From positions 39,968 to 103,967 of the forward strand of contig NZ_ADES01000012.1 in NCBI RefSeq assembly GCF_000263595.1: a stretch of 64,000 nucleotides of DNA, read 5' to 3'. A program made the position numbers and the translations under genes. Numbering within the stretch: the stretch's first letter is position 1; every line of letters starts with the position of its first letter. A model generated the notes under the pieces. That model searched no databases. It saw nothing but the letters and a program-made list of their open reading frames with translations, and was not told the DNA's origin. Below, one piece after another: positions 1 to 8,061 of this stretch. This DNA comes from Gardnerella vaginalis 1500E (GTDB lineage Bacteria > Actinomycetota > Actinomycetes > Actinomycetales > Bifidobacteriaceae).

Positions 1-952
1 CTTGCATAAGAAGACCAGTAATTTGTGCTTTTGTTTCAGCGTTTCCAGCTTTAACATGTTCTTCTAATTCGTTGCTAGAAGCTGCAAGCTTTTGAGCTCC
101 TTCATAGAATTCGTCTGTTGCAGCCGATAGCCTTTGCGTTCCTTCGCTTAACTGTTGGGCTCCGTTTGCTAAATCTTGCGTTTTTTGTGCAAGATATTGA
201 GCTCCTTCTTTGCTACGAGCATTGGCTTCAGTTAGCGTATTCGCGCCTTTTTGAAGCTCCCCTAATCCGCCTTGAAGTTTTTGCAAAGATTGCGAAAGTT
301 TATTCGACCCATCTGCAAGCTTATTGATTCCGCCTTGCAAAGACTTTGAACCTTCATGCAATGCTCCAGCACCGTTTGCAGCAGCACCAAGAGAATCCGA
401 AGCCGAGTTGACTTTTGCAAACATGTGCTCCCAATACTCTTGAGCAATCGCCTCGCTAATCTCAGTACGCATAGTGCGGAAAGCAGTTTTACCAATTTGC
501 GAAGCCAGCATATTGCTTGCTTGATCATACTTTACGTGAAGCTTTGCTTTAGTAGGAGTATCGTATTGCGCGGAAGCAATGCACTTACTGAAAGAAGCTG
601 GAATAGTTGCCACCATAAAATAATTGCCATTTTTAAGACCCTTATTCGCTTCGGCACTATTTACAAAATTCCATTGGAAACCTTCACTACCGTCTTTTTG
701 ATTCTTTAAACGAGTTTTGATTTCGTTTCCAATGTTTCGCATTTTGCCGTTAATCATAGCGCCATTGTCTTCAACAACAACAGCCACAGGCACAGTATCC
801 AAAGTCTTATAAGGATTTGTAAATGCCCATAAGTAAAGCGATCCGTATAAAAGTGGAATCAAAGCTACGGCTCCAATAACAAGCTTTCGAGCTTTTCCTT
901 TCATCATGTTGTTAAGCTCACGAAATGCAAGAGCAATAGTATTAACGCGCAT
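1..952 (-). CDS. YhgE/Pip-family membrane protein, N-terminal part (runs off window)
   Basis: The reading frame is open from ATG at 952 down to base 1, about 317 codons, and continues outside the window. It starts MRVNTIALAFRELNNMMKGK, followed by one membrane segment near residues 24-45, then an extracytoplasmic region. From about residue 195 there is a run of GA..L..G...L repeats predicted to coil, the hallmark of the YhgE/Pip proteins, which are ABC-2-like exporters or phage-infection proteins. The start overlaps the stop of the upstream ABC ATPase gene by 11 bases, so the two are probably translationally coupled and form one transporter. The substrate is unknown. The C-terminal membrane domain is not visible. 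Confidence 0.8.
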   Translation of the reverse strand, partial: MRVNTIALAFRELNNMMKGKARKLVIGAVALIPLLYGSLYLWAFTNPYKTLDTVPVAVVVEDNGAMINGKMRNIGNEIKTRLKNQKDGSEGFQWNFVNSAEANKGLKNGNYFMVATIPASFSKCIASAQYDTPTKAKLHVKYDQASNMLASQIGKTAFRTMRTEISEAIAQEYWEHMFAKVNSASDSLGAAANGAGALHEGSKSLQGGINKLADGSNKLSQSLQKLQGGLGELQKGANTLTEANARSKEGAQYLAQKTQDLANGAQQLSEGTQRLSAATDEFYEGAQKLAASSNELEEHVKAGNAETKAQITGLLMQ

Positions 953-1733
953 TATTTTCACCACCATTTGCTTCACGTTCACCAAGCTGAGAATCAGTAT
1001 GAGAATTTTCTGTTTTCTCATTATTTGGCATAAGTCTTAATACTTGATCCGCTTGCTTTTCTAACTCACTTTGCAAAACTCCAACAAGGCAGGAGCAGTA
1101 GTTTTTGCTAACGTATTCGCGAATATCGGAAAGTAAGCATTCGCTTTGCTCACTAGTAAGCTCCGTTTCAATTCCATCAACAAATAGCAACCACGGCTTT
1201 TTTAGCAAAGCCAACGCAATTGCCAAGCGCATGCGCTCGCACGGAGTCAACTCTCCTATTGCTGTTTTGTGAGGAGAAAATACTTTCCACTGCGCAAGAA
1301 GATTGTACGCGTATTGGCGCAATGCTTCGCGATTTTTTACATCATTTTTATACTGTTCGCGAAATAGTGGCGAAGATGATGCGAGTTTTAGCTCACTCAT
1401 CAAAACTTCTTCTATTGTTTGCGTTTTGTAGAATTCGTTAATTCCGTTGAATAATCCCAATCCCACGTATTGACGAGATTCTTTAAAATCGCTAGGAAGA
1501 GTTGCGTCCGCAATAGTAAGAGTTCCGTTCGTAAATTTCATATAACCAGACAGTGCAAGTAGCAAAGCTGATTTTCCAGAGCCGTGTTCGCCTGATATTG
1601 CAACGATTTGATGAGCTTCTACTTTTAATGACACATCCCAAAATGGTGTTCTTCTAAATCTTTGTAAACCTAATTCTTTAGCTTCTAAAAGCGTTTTACT
1701 ATCTTTCATAATTTGTATGTTTGACGCTTGCAA
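942..1733 (-). CDS. ABC transporter ATP-binding protein with degenerate motifs
   Basis: A 263-residue single ABC domain. The Walker A loop is intact (GEHGSGKSA, near residue 50). The signature is degenerate (LTPCE in place of LSGGQ), and Walker B reads LLFVDGIE, with Gly where the catalytic Glu normally sits. It is followed by an 11-base overlap with the YhgE-like gene, its likely membrane partner. The family usually powers export; here the weak motifs suggest slow or regulatory ATP hydrolysis. The C-terminal tail, rich in Asn and Glu, is unlikely to be structured. The start at 1733 is uncertain; Met9 is an alternative. Confidence 0.75.
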   Translation of the reverse strand: MQASNIQIMKDSKTLLEAKELGLQRFRRTPFWDVSLKVEAHQIVAISGEHGSGKSALLLALSGYMKFTNGTLTIADATLPSDFKESRQYVGLGLFNGINEFYKTQTIEEVLMSELKLASSSPLFREQYKNDVKNREALRQYAYNLLAQWKVFSPHKTAIGELTPCERMRLAIALALLKKPWLLFVDGIETELTSEQSECLLSDIREYVSKNYCSCLVGVLQSELEKQADQVLRLMPNNEKTENSHTDSQLGEREANGGENNAR

Positions 1734-2262
1734 TTAAGATATGGCGTAGTATCTTTTTTGCTTAGAGCGCCAGGCATTCCTCCTTACTCTAAATACTCTA
1801 AATAACTTATTTGCAGTTTTCAGTTTTCAGTTTTCAGTTTTTAGTTTTCAGTTTTTTGTTTATTGTTTATTTTTGGATTTTCGCAATTAGCAAAACAATT
1901 TTTAATTTTCACATTGCTTTATCGCTATTTTTCAGCGGTAAACTCACGTTGCAATGCTGCAATAAAACGGTGCAAAACCGAACATTTGGTGATTTATCAA
2001 TTCTTCACCACTAATCACTTAGAATACTCTTTTGTGCAAACAATTGTTGAGTTACACTAATTTTTTTATTTAATTGTTTATACTTTATATTTATTTAAGA
2101 AACAAGTTGTAAACACTTCCATGCTATATTGTCTTTAATTACTAAATGTAAGAAATACATATGTAAGAATACGTATGCAAAAATACAGACGTAGGCAATA
2201 CGAAATAAAACGTATTGCTTCAAACAATATATTAAATTCAAGCATTTAAAGGGGTGAACGGC
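1734..2262. other. Intergenic region with short tandem repeats, no gene supported
   Basis: The region is divergent between the ABC ATPase and the antiporter. Bases 1811-1856 hold about six copies of a 7-base unit (cagtttt). Bases 2150-2202 hold imperfect repeats built on AATAC.TATG.AA. Small open frames here are made of the repeat itself and carry no recognisable protein. Confidence 0.6.
2195..2218 (+). promoter_or_regulatory. Inverted repeat upstream of antiporter gene
   Basis: A perfect 8-base inverted repeat, GCAATACG then CGTATTGC, separated by 8 bases, lies about 45 bases before the antiporter start. It could be an operator or an RNA hairpin in the leader. No regulator is identified. 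Confidence 0.4.
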
Positions 2263-3603
2263 ATGCTAAGTTTGCAAATTTTAAATATTATATTTAATCC
2301 GGTTATTGTGTCGGTTGTAGTGCTATGCGCACTTAGTCTTGCAAAACTTAATGTTTTGCTATCAATGATAGTAGCTTGCGTTGCAGGTGGCATTGCCGGT
2401 CATCTTCCGCTTTTTGGAGATGGAAATCACACGATTATGGCGTTGCTTTGCGACGGTTTCTCCACCAATGCGCAAACTGCGCTCGCCTACATTTTGCTTG
2501 GTACTTTTGCGGAAGCAATTACAGCAACCGGTTTGGCTCAAATTATTTCTAAAAAAATTAGCAAAATTATTGGCATGAAAAAGTACGCTCTACTTGCAGT
2601 ACTAACTCTAATTGCGTGCATGTCTCAAAATATTGTGCCAGTTCACATTGCTTACATTCCTATTCTTATTCCGCCGATTTTACGAATTATGAACGAACTT
2701 AAGATTGACCGCCGAGCAGCTGCATGCTGTACTGCTTTTGGTCTTGAAGTTCCGTACATTGCCATTCCGTTTGGATTTGGCTTAATTTTCCAAACTGTTA
2801 TTGCTACGAATCTTTCTAAAAACGGTATGAAGGTTAGCGTTGCAGACGTTAGCGCCGTGAACTGGTATTTAGGCGCTGCAATGCTCGCAGCACTACTGTT
2901 TGCAGTTTTTGTTCTATACAGAAAGCCTCGCGAATATGAAACTACTGAGGCAGATACTAAAGCCGCAGACGCTGTTGTTAGACCTCTTAACAAACGCCAC
3001 TACGTAACCATTCTTGCAATTATTGTTGTTGTAGTAGTGCAAGTTATTAGTAAGGATCTTTCGCTTTCTTCTCTTGCAGGTCTTGCAACTATGATTATTT
3101 TTGGAGCAGTTGCATGGAAGGATATTGATAAGCAGCTTGCCGGCGGTGTAAAACTCATGGGTCTTATTGCTTTCGTTATGCTTATTGCTGGCGGCTACGC
3201 TAACGTTATTCAAGCAACAGGCGGAGTTGAGGAGCTTGTGCACTTGGGTGTTGCAGCTATGGGACAGAACAAAATTATTGCCGCGTTTGTGATTACGATT
3301 ATTGGTTTGCTTGTTACTATGGGCATTGGCACTTCCTTTGGCACAGTTCCTATTCTTGCGGTTTTGTTCGTGCCTCTTTGCCAGAGCATTGGTTTTAGCA
3401 CTCCTGCAACGATTCTTCTTATGTCTTCTGCTGCAGCTCTTGGAGACGCAGGCTCCCCTGCTTCCGACACCACGCTCGGGCCTACTGCCGGCTTAAACGC
3501 GGACGGTCAACACAGTCATATTTGGGATACTTGCGTTCCAACATTCCTTATTTTCAATATTCCGCTTATGGCTGCCGGCATTGTAATATCACAGTTTATT
3601 TAG
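2263..3603 (+). CDS. YuiF-type Na+/H+ antiporter family or amino-acid transporter
   Basis: A polytopic membrane protein of about 446 residues. It has some eleven hydrophobic segments and the conserved stretches of the YuiF/COG2056 family: QNIVPVHIAYIPILIPPIL near residue 130, an AFGLEVPYIAIPFGFG loop, and a C-terminal SSAAALGDAGSPASDTTLGPT motif with acidic residues suited to ion binding. Members are annotated as Na+/H+ antiporters, and some transport amino acids, so the substrate is open. The ATG at 2263 is chosen because AAAGGGG ends about 8 bases before it; a GTG at 2254 lies inside that ribosome site. The gene stands alone and ends at a strong terminator. Confidence 0.8.
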   Translation: MLSLQILNIIFNPVIVSVVVLCALSLAKLNVLLSMIVACVAGGIAGHLPLFGDGNHTIMALLCDGFSTNAQTALAYILLGTFAEAITATGLAQIISKKISKIIGMKKYALLAVLTLIACMSQNIVPVHIAYIPILIPPILRIMNELKIDRRAAACCTAFGLEVPYIAIPFGFGLIFQTVIATNLSKNGMKVSVADVSAVNWYLGAAMLAALLFAVFVLYRKPREYETTEADTKAADAVVRPLNKRHYVTILAIIVVVVVQVISKDLSLSSLAGLATMIIFGAVAWKDIDKQLAGGVKLMGLIAFVMLIAGGYANVIQATGGVEELVHLGVAAMGQNKIIAAFVITIIGLLVTMGIGTSFGTVPILAVLFVPLCQSIGFSTPATILLMSSAAALGDAGSPASDTTLGPTAGLNADGQHSHIWDTCVPTFLIFNIPLMAAGIVISQFI

Positions 3604-3682
3604 CAGATTATTTCCGAGAACACGGCAAGTAAAAACGCAACTAGCAAATAATTGCAACTAGCGAATAACGCAAGTAACCAAT

Positions 3683-3725
3683 AAACGCCAGTAGAGTTGA
3701 AATAAACTCCCTGGCGTTTGTTTTT
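3683..3725 (+). terminator. Rho-independent terminator after the antiporter gene
   Basis: A 9-base stem, AAACGCCAG with CTGGCGTTT, and a 19-base loop, followed by GTTTTT. It lies 80 bases after the stop. Confidence 0.85.
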
Positions 3726-3762
3726 AACCAATCAACCAATCAACCCAAAGTGGTCGATTGCA

Positions 3763-3802
3763 AAGTGGCCAATCGCTGCAAATTTACAACGATTGGCCAC
3801 TT
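3763..3802. repeat. Interspersed palindrome (REP-like), copy 1
   Basis: A perfect 13-base stem, AAGTGGCCAATCG with CGATTGGCCACTT, and a 14-base loop (CTGCAAATTTACAA). It lies between convergent genes. Near-identical copies occur at 5586-5621 and 11070-11109, and decayed copies at 7418-7446 and 7926-7996. Confidence 0.8.
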
Positions 3803-3814
3803 GAGCCACACATA

Positions 3815-3945
3815 GACACTCGCGCAGTACGCAATCTGCATAAGTGCCCCAAAAATAGGCAAAATCAGATACTCGCGCAGAAACCATACTGCACCAATGT
3901 CCCAAAATAGCCAAACAGAGACCCTAACGCAGAAACACGCAAATC
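3815..3945. repeat. Tandem copies of a second interspersed repeat
   Basis: Two to three imperfect copies of a unit of about 65 bases containing CTCGCGCAG, TGCACCAATGTCCCAAAA and GGCAAAATCAGA. One more copy is at 13316-13372. The rest of 3604-4064 holds no supported gene. Confidence 0.6.
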
Positions 3946-4064
3946 TACCGGACATTTGTCAATCGAAACGAAAGCATACCTCACTTGCGTTGAAAGCACA
4001 AAGAACAACGCTTAGGCACGCAACAAAAATCACACGACATCGGTAATTCTCTAGACAGAAGGTA

Positions 4065-5423
4065 CTACTTAATTTTAAAGTTCTTGACTATTTCGTCTAT
4101 CTCGCTACTATCCTGGCCTTTCGCAACAGCAAACGGGCGTTCAACATTGTGCGCTACAATTCTGAATGGCATCAAATGTTTGTTTTTATTACGCAAAATA
4201 TTAACTTGCTCAATTGGCGATTCACCTATCATCCTATTGCCCTTTTCCTCATTAAAATCTCCATCACCACCAAAATACTTACGGCCATTGGGCATATAAA
4301 TAGCATCTATATATAAATCAAACTTATTGGGATCAGTCTTCGACGGAACAACTACCTCGGTAAATGTATCATAATCTTGCAGTTCAGTGCTATGAAAACC
4401 GGCGCCTATACCAACCACACCGCCCGGAGTAACTTGAACTCTAGCAAATCCTTGCTTATACAGCATATACCACGCAACACTGATTAAACTATCGCGATGT
4501 GCCGATTCGCTCAAAGTCACCGGATTACCATCTTTATCAACATAAACTGAACTGCCATCCTGTCGCAGTACATTCTGGCGAGTACCAATTAACACTAATC
4601 CTGAATTTCTTGGATTCTTTTCATCATCACACAAAGCATCGTAACCCATAAAGTTACTATCCTGGACCTGTTTCAAAAATATTAGTTGGCTATTAGAAAC
4701 TAACATATTTTTACTATCGTCAAAAAAGTTTTCCCCTCTATCATAGCTCAAGTCAGGATCAACTACTTTACAATAGCTTTTATATAACTTATCCATACTA
4801 TCTTCATCGATGTCGTTATTTACCACATCATTTTTCAAGATTGGGCCAAGCTGACCCTTCTCAGCGCTAGATTCTACTACAATTTGACTGGCACTCAGAT
4901 AGTCTTCCGACATATTAAGATCACGTTCAAAACCATTCTCATCGAACTTATCTTTATCGGTTACAGGATTGTAAGCGTGCAACCCATTACCTTCTAGCTC
5001 TTTGCGAGACCATACGGCATAATCCCCCAAAACACCGTCTTTATCGCGCCCCTGAAATAACCAACTAACTCTAGTCGCCACACCACCGATAAACTCGCGC
5101 GGCCCCTTAAACACAGTAAATACAACTAATAGCACAGCACACACAACACCAGCTGCAATCAAGCCATTAATCAATTCCTGCCGTTTTTGCAATTGCTTCT
5201 TGTTTTGCGGATTGTTCTGCACAAAATTGTAACTGTTCGCGTTAATTGCATTATATGGAACGTACTGTTTTACATTATTATCGGAATATGCCCCTGCACC
5301 ATTCGAATTTACATTAGTGTTGTTTTGGGTTGGCTGATTCTGACTACTAGAGTAATAGTTATTTTGATTATTTGAATCATAGTTACTCTGGTCGTTCGAG
5401 CCATTCTGATTAAACTGTTCCAT
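4065..5423 (-). CDS. Membrane-anchored protein with Asn/Gln-rich cytoplasmic tail, function unknown
   Basis: About 452 residues. The first 75 are low-complexity Asn, Gln, Ser and Tyr. One membrane segment (LINGLIAAGVVCAVLLVVF) follows near residue 85, then about 340 residues predicted outside the cell with mixed charge and no motif I recognise. The ATG at 5423 is preferred over the TTG at 5450 because AAAGGTAGAG sits just before it. It is monocistronic, with hairpin repeats on both sides. The topology (cytoplasmic low-complexity tail, one anchor, large outer domain) fits a surface or envelope protein. I cannot name a family. Confidence 0.65.
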   Translation of the reverse strand: MEQFNQNGSNDQSNYDSNNQNNYYSSSQNQPTQNNTNVNSNGAGAYSDNNVKQYVPYNAINANSYNFVQNNPQNKKQLQKRQELINGLIAAGVVCAVLLVVFTVFKGPREFIGGVATRVSWLFQGRDKDGVLGDYAVWSRKELEGNGLHAYNPVTDKDKFDENGFERDLNMSEDYLSASQIVVESSAEKGQLGPILKNDVVNNDIDEDSMDKLYKSYCKVVDPDLSYDRGENFFDDSKNMLVSNSQLIFLKQVQDSNFMGYDALCDDEKNPRNSGLVLIGTRQNVLRQDGSSVYVDKDGNPVTLSESAHRDSLISVAWYMLYKQGFARVQVTPGGVVGIGAGFHSTELQDYDTFTEVVVPSKTDPNKFDLYIDAIYMPNGRKYFGGDGDFNEEKGNRMIGESPIEQVNILRNKNKHLMPFRIVAHNVERPFAVAKGQDSSEIDEIVKNFKIK

Positions 5424-5585
5424 CTCTACCTTTTCTCTAAATCTATACAATCTAAATTACACATAATCATTAAATAAAAACAGATTATGCATAAAATTTA
5501 TTCTGCAAAATTTTAAAGCAAAGAAAACACTGCAAGTAACAACGCAATTCCTTAAAATGTAGCGAAAAAGCAGGTCGCATTGCAG

Positions 5586-5621
5586 AAAAGTGGCCAATCG
5601 CTGCAAATTTACAACGATTGG
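5586..5621. repeat. Interspersed palindrome (REP-like), copy 2
   Basis: Same loop as copy 1 with a shortened stem (CCAATCG with CGATTGG). It lies between the AbiEii 3' end and the next gene on the same strand. Confidence 0.7.
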
Positions 5622-5689
5622 GAACTATCGCACGTCTCCCAATGATTTAGAAAAGCCAGCAATCACTTCAAGTATTTCAATGCAAAATT

Positions 5690-6529
5690 CTATTCAACCA
5701 ATTTCAACAACACATCCAAACTTAGTAACACACTGCTAAAATCAATGTCTTTAGCATAAGAATATTTACGCTGATATGACAACCACAATAAAGAAAGTCT
5801 TTCATCACAAGCAATACTTTCATAAATAGATTTAAGATTATCTATAATATTTTCAGTTTTACGATTTTCACAAGTTGCATGAAAAGCACGCTTAAGAATC
5901 TCCCTATCAACCTCTTTCTTATGTGAAACAAGCAGCACGTGAACATCATAAAAATCTCTCATACGCGTATTAAGAATTCCGCGCGATAAAATGGTTTGTA
6001 GCTTTTCCGCAAACACTGTTTCAATATTGTAAGAAAGAATAGAAATAGAACGGTCTTCCAACATCAGCTTATAGTCATACTCAATTGCGCGTGGTGTAAT
6101 AGTAGCTCCAGTAGAAACATCAATTTTTATTGGCGTTATCATTCTTCCAATACGCGAATCAAGCGCAAAACGAATACCTGGATATTCCATATCATCCATA
6201 ATCTTCATTACGCTTTTAATAGTAAAATCAACTCCATCGTCTATGTCTATACGAGATATATCCTCAATCATTTTTTTCGTATTCTCAAGAGACAAATCAT
6301 AATTTTGAATAGTCGTATCTATATCCATAGTGGATCGCATAGAAATACCAAGCAAAGACGTTACTAGAACACCGCCTTTTACAATAAAATTGTTGCGATA
6401 TTTTGAAACTGACACACGCTCTAAGTAGCGTTCCATCATGTAAAGACGCATTAGCACGCGAGGATCTGCGCTATTTTGTTCTGCGAGGTTTTTGATTCTA
6501 CCTCTTATTTGTGCATCCGTTAAACCCAC
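5690..6529 (-). CDS. abiEii: AbiEii-type nucleotidyltransferase toxin
   Basis: A 279-residue member of the AbiEii/MenT nucleotidyltransferase family. A KGG motif lies at residues 51-53, and RSTMDIDTT from residue 65 supplies the catalytic acidic pair. The C-terminal helix run includes the usual EKLQTILSRG..NTRMRDFYD block. In this family the enzyme transfers nucleotides to cellular targets and blocks growth; AbiE systems act against phage. The GTG start follows the AbiEi stop TAA with no gap, so the pair is coupled. All motifs look intact. Confidence 0.88.
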   Translation of the reverse strand: MGLTDAQIRGRIKNLAEQNSADPRVLMRLYMMERYLERVSVSKYRNNFIVKGGVLVTSLLGISMRSTMDIDTTIQNYDLSLENTKKMIEDISRIDIDDGVDFTIKSVMKIMDDMEYPGIRFALDSRIGRMITPIKIDVSTGATITPRAIEYDYKLMLEDRSISILSYNIETVFAEKLQTILSRGILNTRMRDFYDVHVLLVSHKKEVDREILKRAFHATCENRKTENIIDNLKSIYESIACDERLSLLWLSYQRKYSYAKDIDFSSVLLSLDVLLKLVE

Positions 6530-7135
6530 TTATAGTAACACCTCAAAATACTTGCGAACAACATTGTTTACTCTAAAAAGTTTCGCATATTCCATCAACA
6601 AATTGAGATCTTTGTCTGGTCTAGCAATATAAGATTTTAAGATTGTATTAAATTCTTGAATCTCAATTAAATTTCTGCTTCTAAACGCGTCACAAACAGT
6701 TCTTTCAAGATTATACATTGGCACTTTATTACCGAGATTATCCGTGACTAAAATCTTTCCAACTTCAAGCAATTCCTTTTTTACGCTATAAACTTTCACA
6801 TTGCACGACGCTTTCAGTCGGTGAGCATTAAAACCACTGTAAACAGTAATAGTGTGAGTAATTGGCTCCATATCAACCAATCCATGATAAAAGAAAGCTT
6901 CGTCGTGAGAAAAAACAGCGGACGGCGAACGCTTATGAATAAGAAGCAACTCATCTACCCAGGAGTATTTAGACGCGTATATTCCACCGCTTAACTGTTC
7001 TAGTTCATTATCTTTAACGAATTTATAAAACTTATATTTTGACAGTCCGCAAGATTTTGCTTCTTTTAAAGTAAGCATATTGCTGCTATTAGCATTTAAT
7101 AATGTAGCGATAACACTCACCGTCCTTTCGTGCAT
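6530..7135 (-). CDS. abiEi: AbiEi-type antitoxin with N-terminal winged helix
   Basis: A 201-residue protein. Residues 1-60 form a winged-helix region (LTLKEAKSCGLSKYKFYKFV), followed by the AbiEi antitoxin domain (SPSAVFSHDEAFFYHGL and NLERTVCDAFR). The family represses its own promoter and neutralises AbiEii. It lies directly upstream of the toxin gene. No ribosome site is seen before the ATG, and a TAATAT box ends about 15 bases upstream of it, so the mRNA may be nearly leaderless. A GTG at codon 6 is a possible alternative start. Confidence 0.85.
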   Translation of the reverse strand: MHERTVSVIATLLNANSSNMLTLKEAKSCGLSKYKFYKFVKDNELEQLSGGIYASKYSWVDELLLIHKRSPSAVFSHDEAFFYHGLVDMEPITHTITVYSGFNAHRLKASCNVKVYSVKKELLEVGKILVTDNLGNKVPMYNLERTVCDAFRSRNLIEIQEFNTILKSYIARPDKDLNLLMEYAKLFRVNNVVRKYFEVLL

Positions 7136-7646
7136 ATATTGTAACTTATATTAGCACGATTGGATGAATTATATAAATTTCATTATCCCATTACCATCAC
7201 GATTACTATCACGATTACTATCAAGATTTACGCTAATAGAATTCTGTGATTACCACACAGCAATACTTTATGACATGTTTACGCTGATTTCATATGTAGC
7301 ATCAGCATAAACGTATCAAATACGCAAACAAATCTCAAAGTAACTAAACACAAATCAGCCAATAGAAGACTTCAAAGTTCCCAAACTCCAAAGTACCCAA
7401 ACCCCAAAAACTATACAATCGCTGCAAATTTGCACTTAATGGCTACTAGAATTACAAAAATCGAAACTATAAAGGCAATAATCTAAAGAAATAATCATAT
7501 AATATCTTTAGATTACATTAGACTGATTTAATAATTTATTTATGCACATAAAACAAAACTAGATAAGATAATTCAAAAAAAAAATAATAAAAATAGACAA
7601 CCCCACCAAAGCAATAAAATAACAATCATCTCAAAGGACACGCACT
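7136..7646. other. Intergenic region with decayed repeats and an inverted repeat
   Basis: Bases 7190-7225 hold three copies of a 12-base CACGATTACTAT-like unit. Bases 7418-7446 are a decayed copy of the interspersed palindrome. No coding sequence is supported. Confidence 0.5.
7479..7515 (+). promoter_or_regulatory. Inverted repeat upstream of orphan antitoxin
   Basis: An 11-base perfect inverted repeat, TAATCTAAAGA with TCTTTAGATTA, separated by 15 bases and about 130 bases before the Phd gene. It may be an operator or an old terminator. Confidence 0.35.
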
Positions 7647-7919
7647 ATGCCAACTATTAAATCAAGCACAGATTTACGCAATAACTACAACGAAATATCA
7701 ACATTCTGCCACGAAACAAAAGAACCAGTTTTCATTACAAAAAACGGTCGCGGAGACTTAGCCGTAATGAGCATCGACTTATTCAACAAGTTCATAAGCA
7801 AATATGAACTATACAGGTCACTATCTCAAAGCGAGGCTGATTTTAACAACAATCGCACATTATCTTTTGAAGAATCAATGCGAAACTTAAGAGAAGAACT
7901 CAACAATGGCGCAAAATAA
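7647..7919 (+). CDS. Phd/YefM-family antitoxin, orphan
   Basis: A 90-residue protein beginning MPTIKSSTDLRNNYNEIS, with the Phd-fold core (EPVFITKNGRGDLAVMSIDLF) and a charged C-terminal tail that would bind a toxin. AAAGGA sits ahead of the ATG. The 142 bases that follow contain only repeat sequence, and the next gene is on the other strand, so no RelE, YoeB or Doc partner is encoded here. It may act in trans, be an anti-addiction remnant, or be a repressor. Confidence 0.8.
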   Translation: MPTIKSSTDLRNNYNEISTFCHETKEPVFITKNGRGDLAVMSIDLFNKFISKYELYRSLSQSEADFNNNRTLSFEESMRNLREELNNGAK

Positions 7920-7925
7920 CCAAAA

Positions 7926-7996
7926 ATCAGACAATCGCTGCAAATGCCTAAACCAACAAAGTAGCCAACTACTGCAAATTCGCACTTAATGGCTAC
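7926..7996. repeat. Decayed copies of the interspersed palindrome
   Basis: Two pieces, CAATCGCTGCAAATGCC and CTACTGCAAATTCGCACTTA, followed by ATGGCTACTA. They resemble the palindrome at 3763 but no longer pair well. Confidence 0.45.
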
Positions 7997-8061
7997 TAAC
8001 ACTGGCTCAGAATCTATTGCACTAAATTGCACAGCGCATTGCAACAATCCACACCACAGCC

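Noticed and set aside
1811..2060. Short open frames beginning MQFSVFSFQF
   Set aside because: They are translations of a short tandem repeat without ribosome site or homology.
3732..3955. Two small minus-strand frames of 60-71 codons
   Set aside because: They run through tandem copies of a noncoding repeat and lack start signals.
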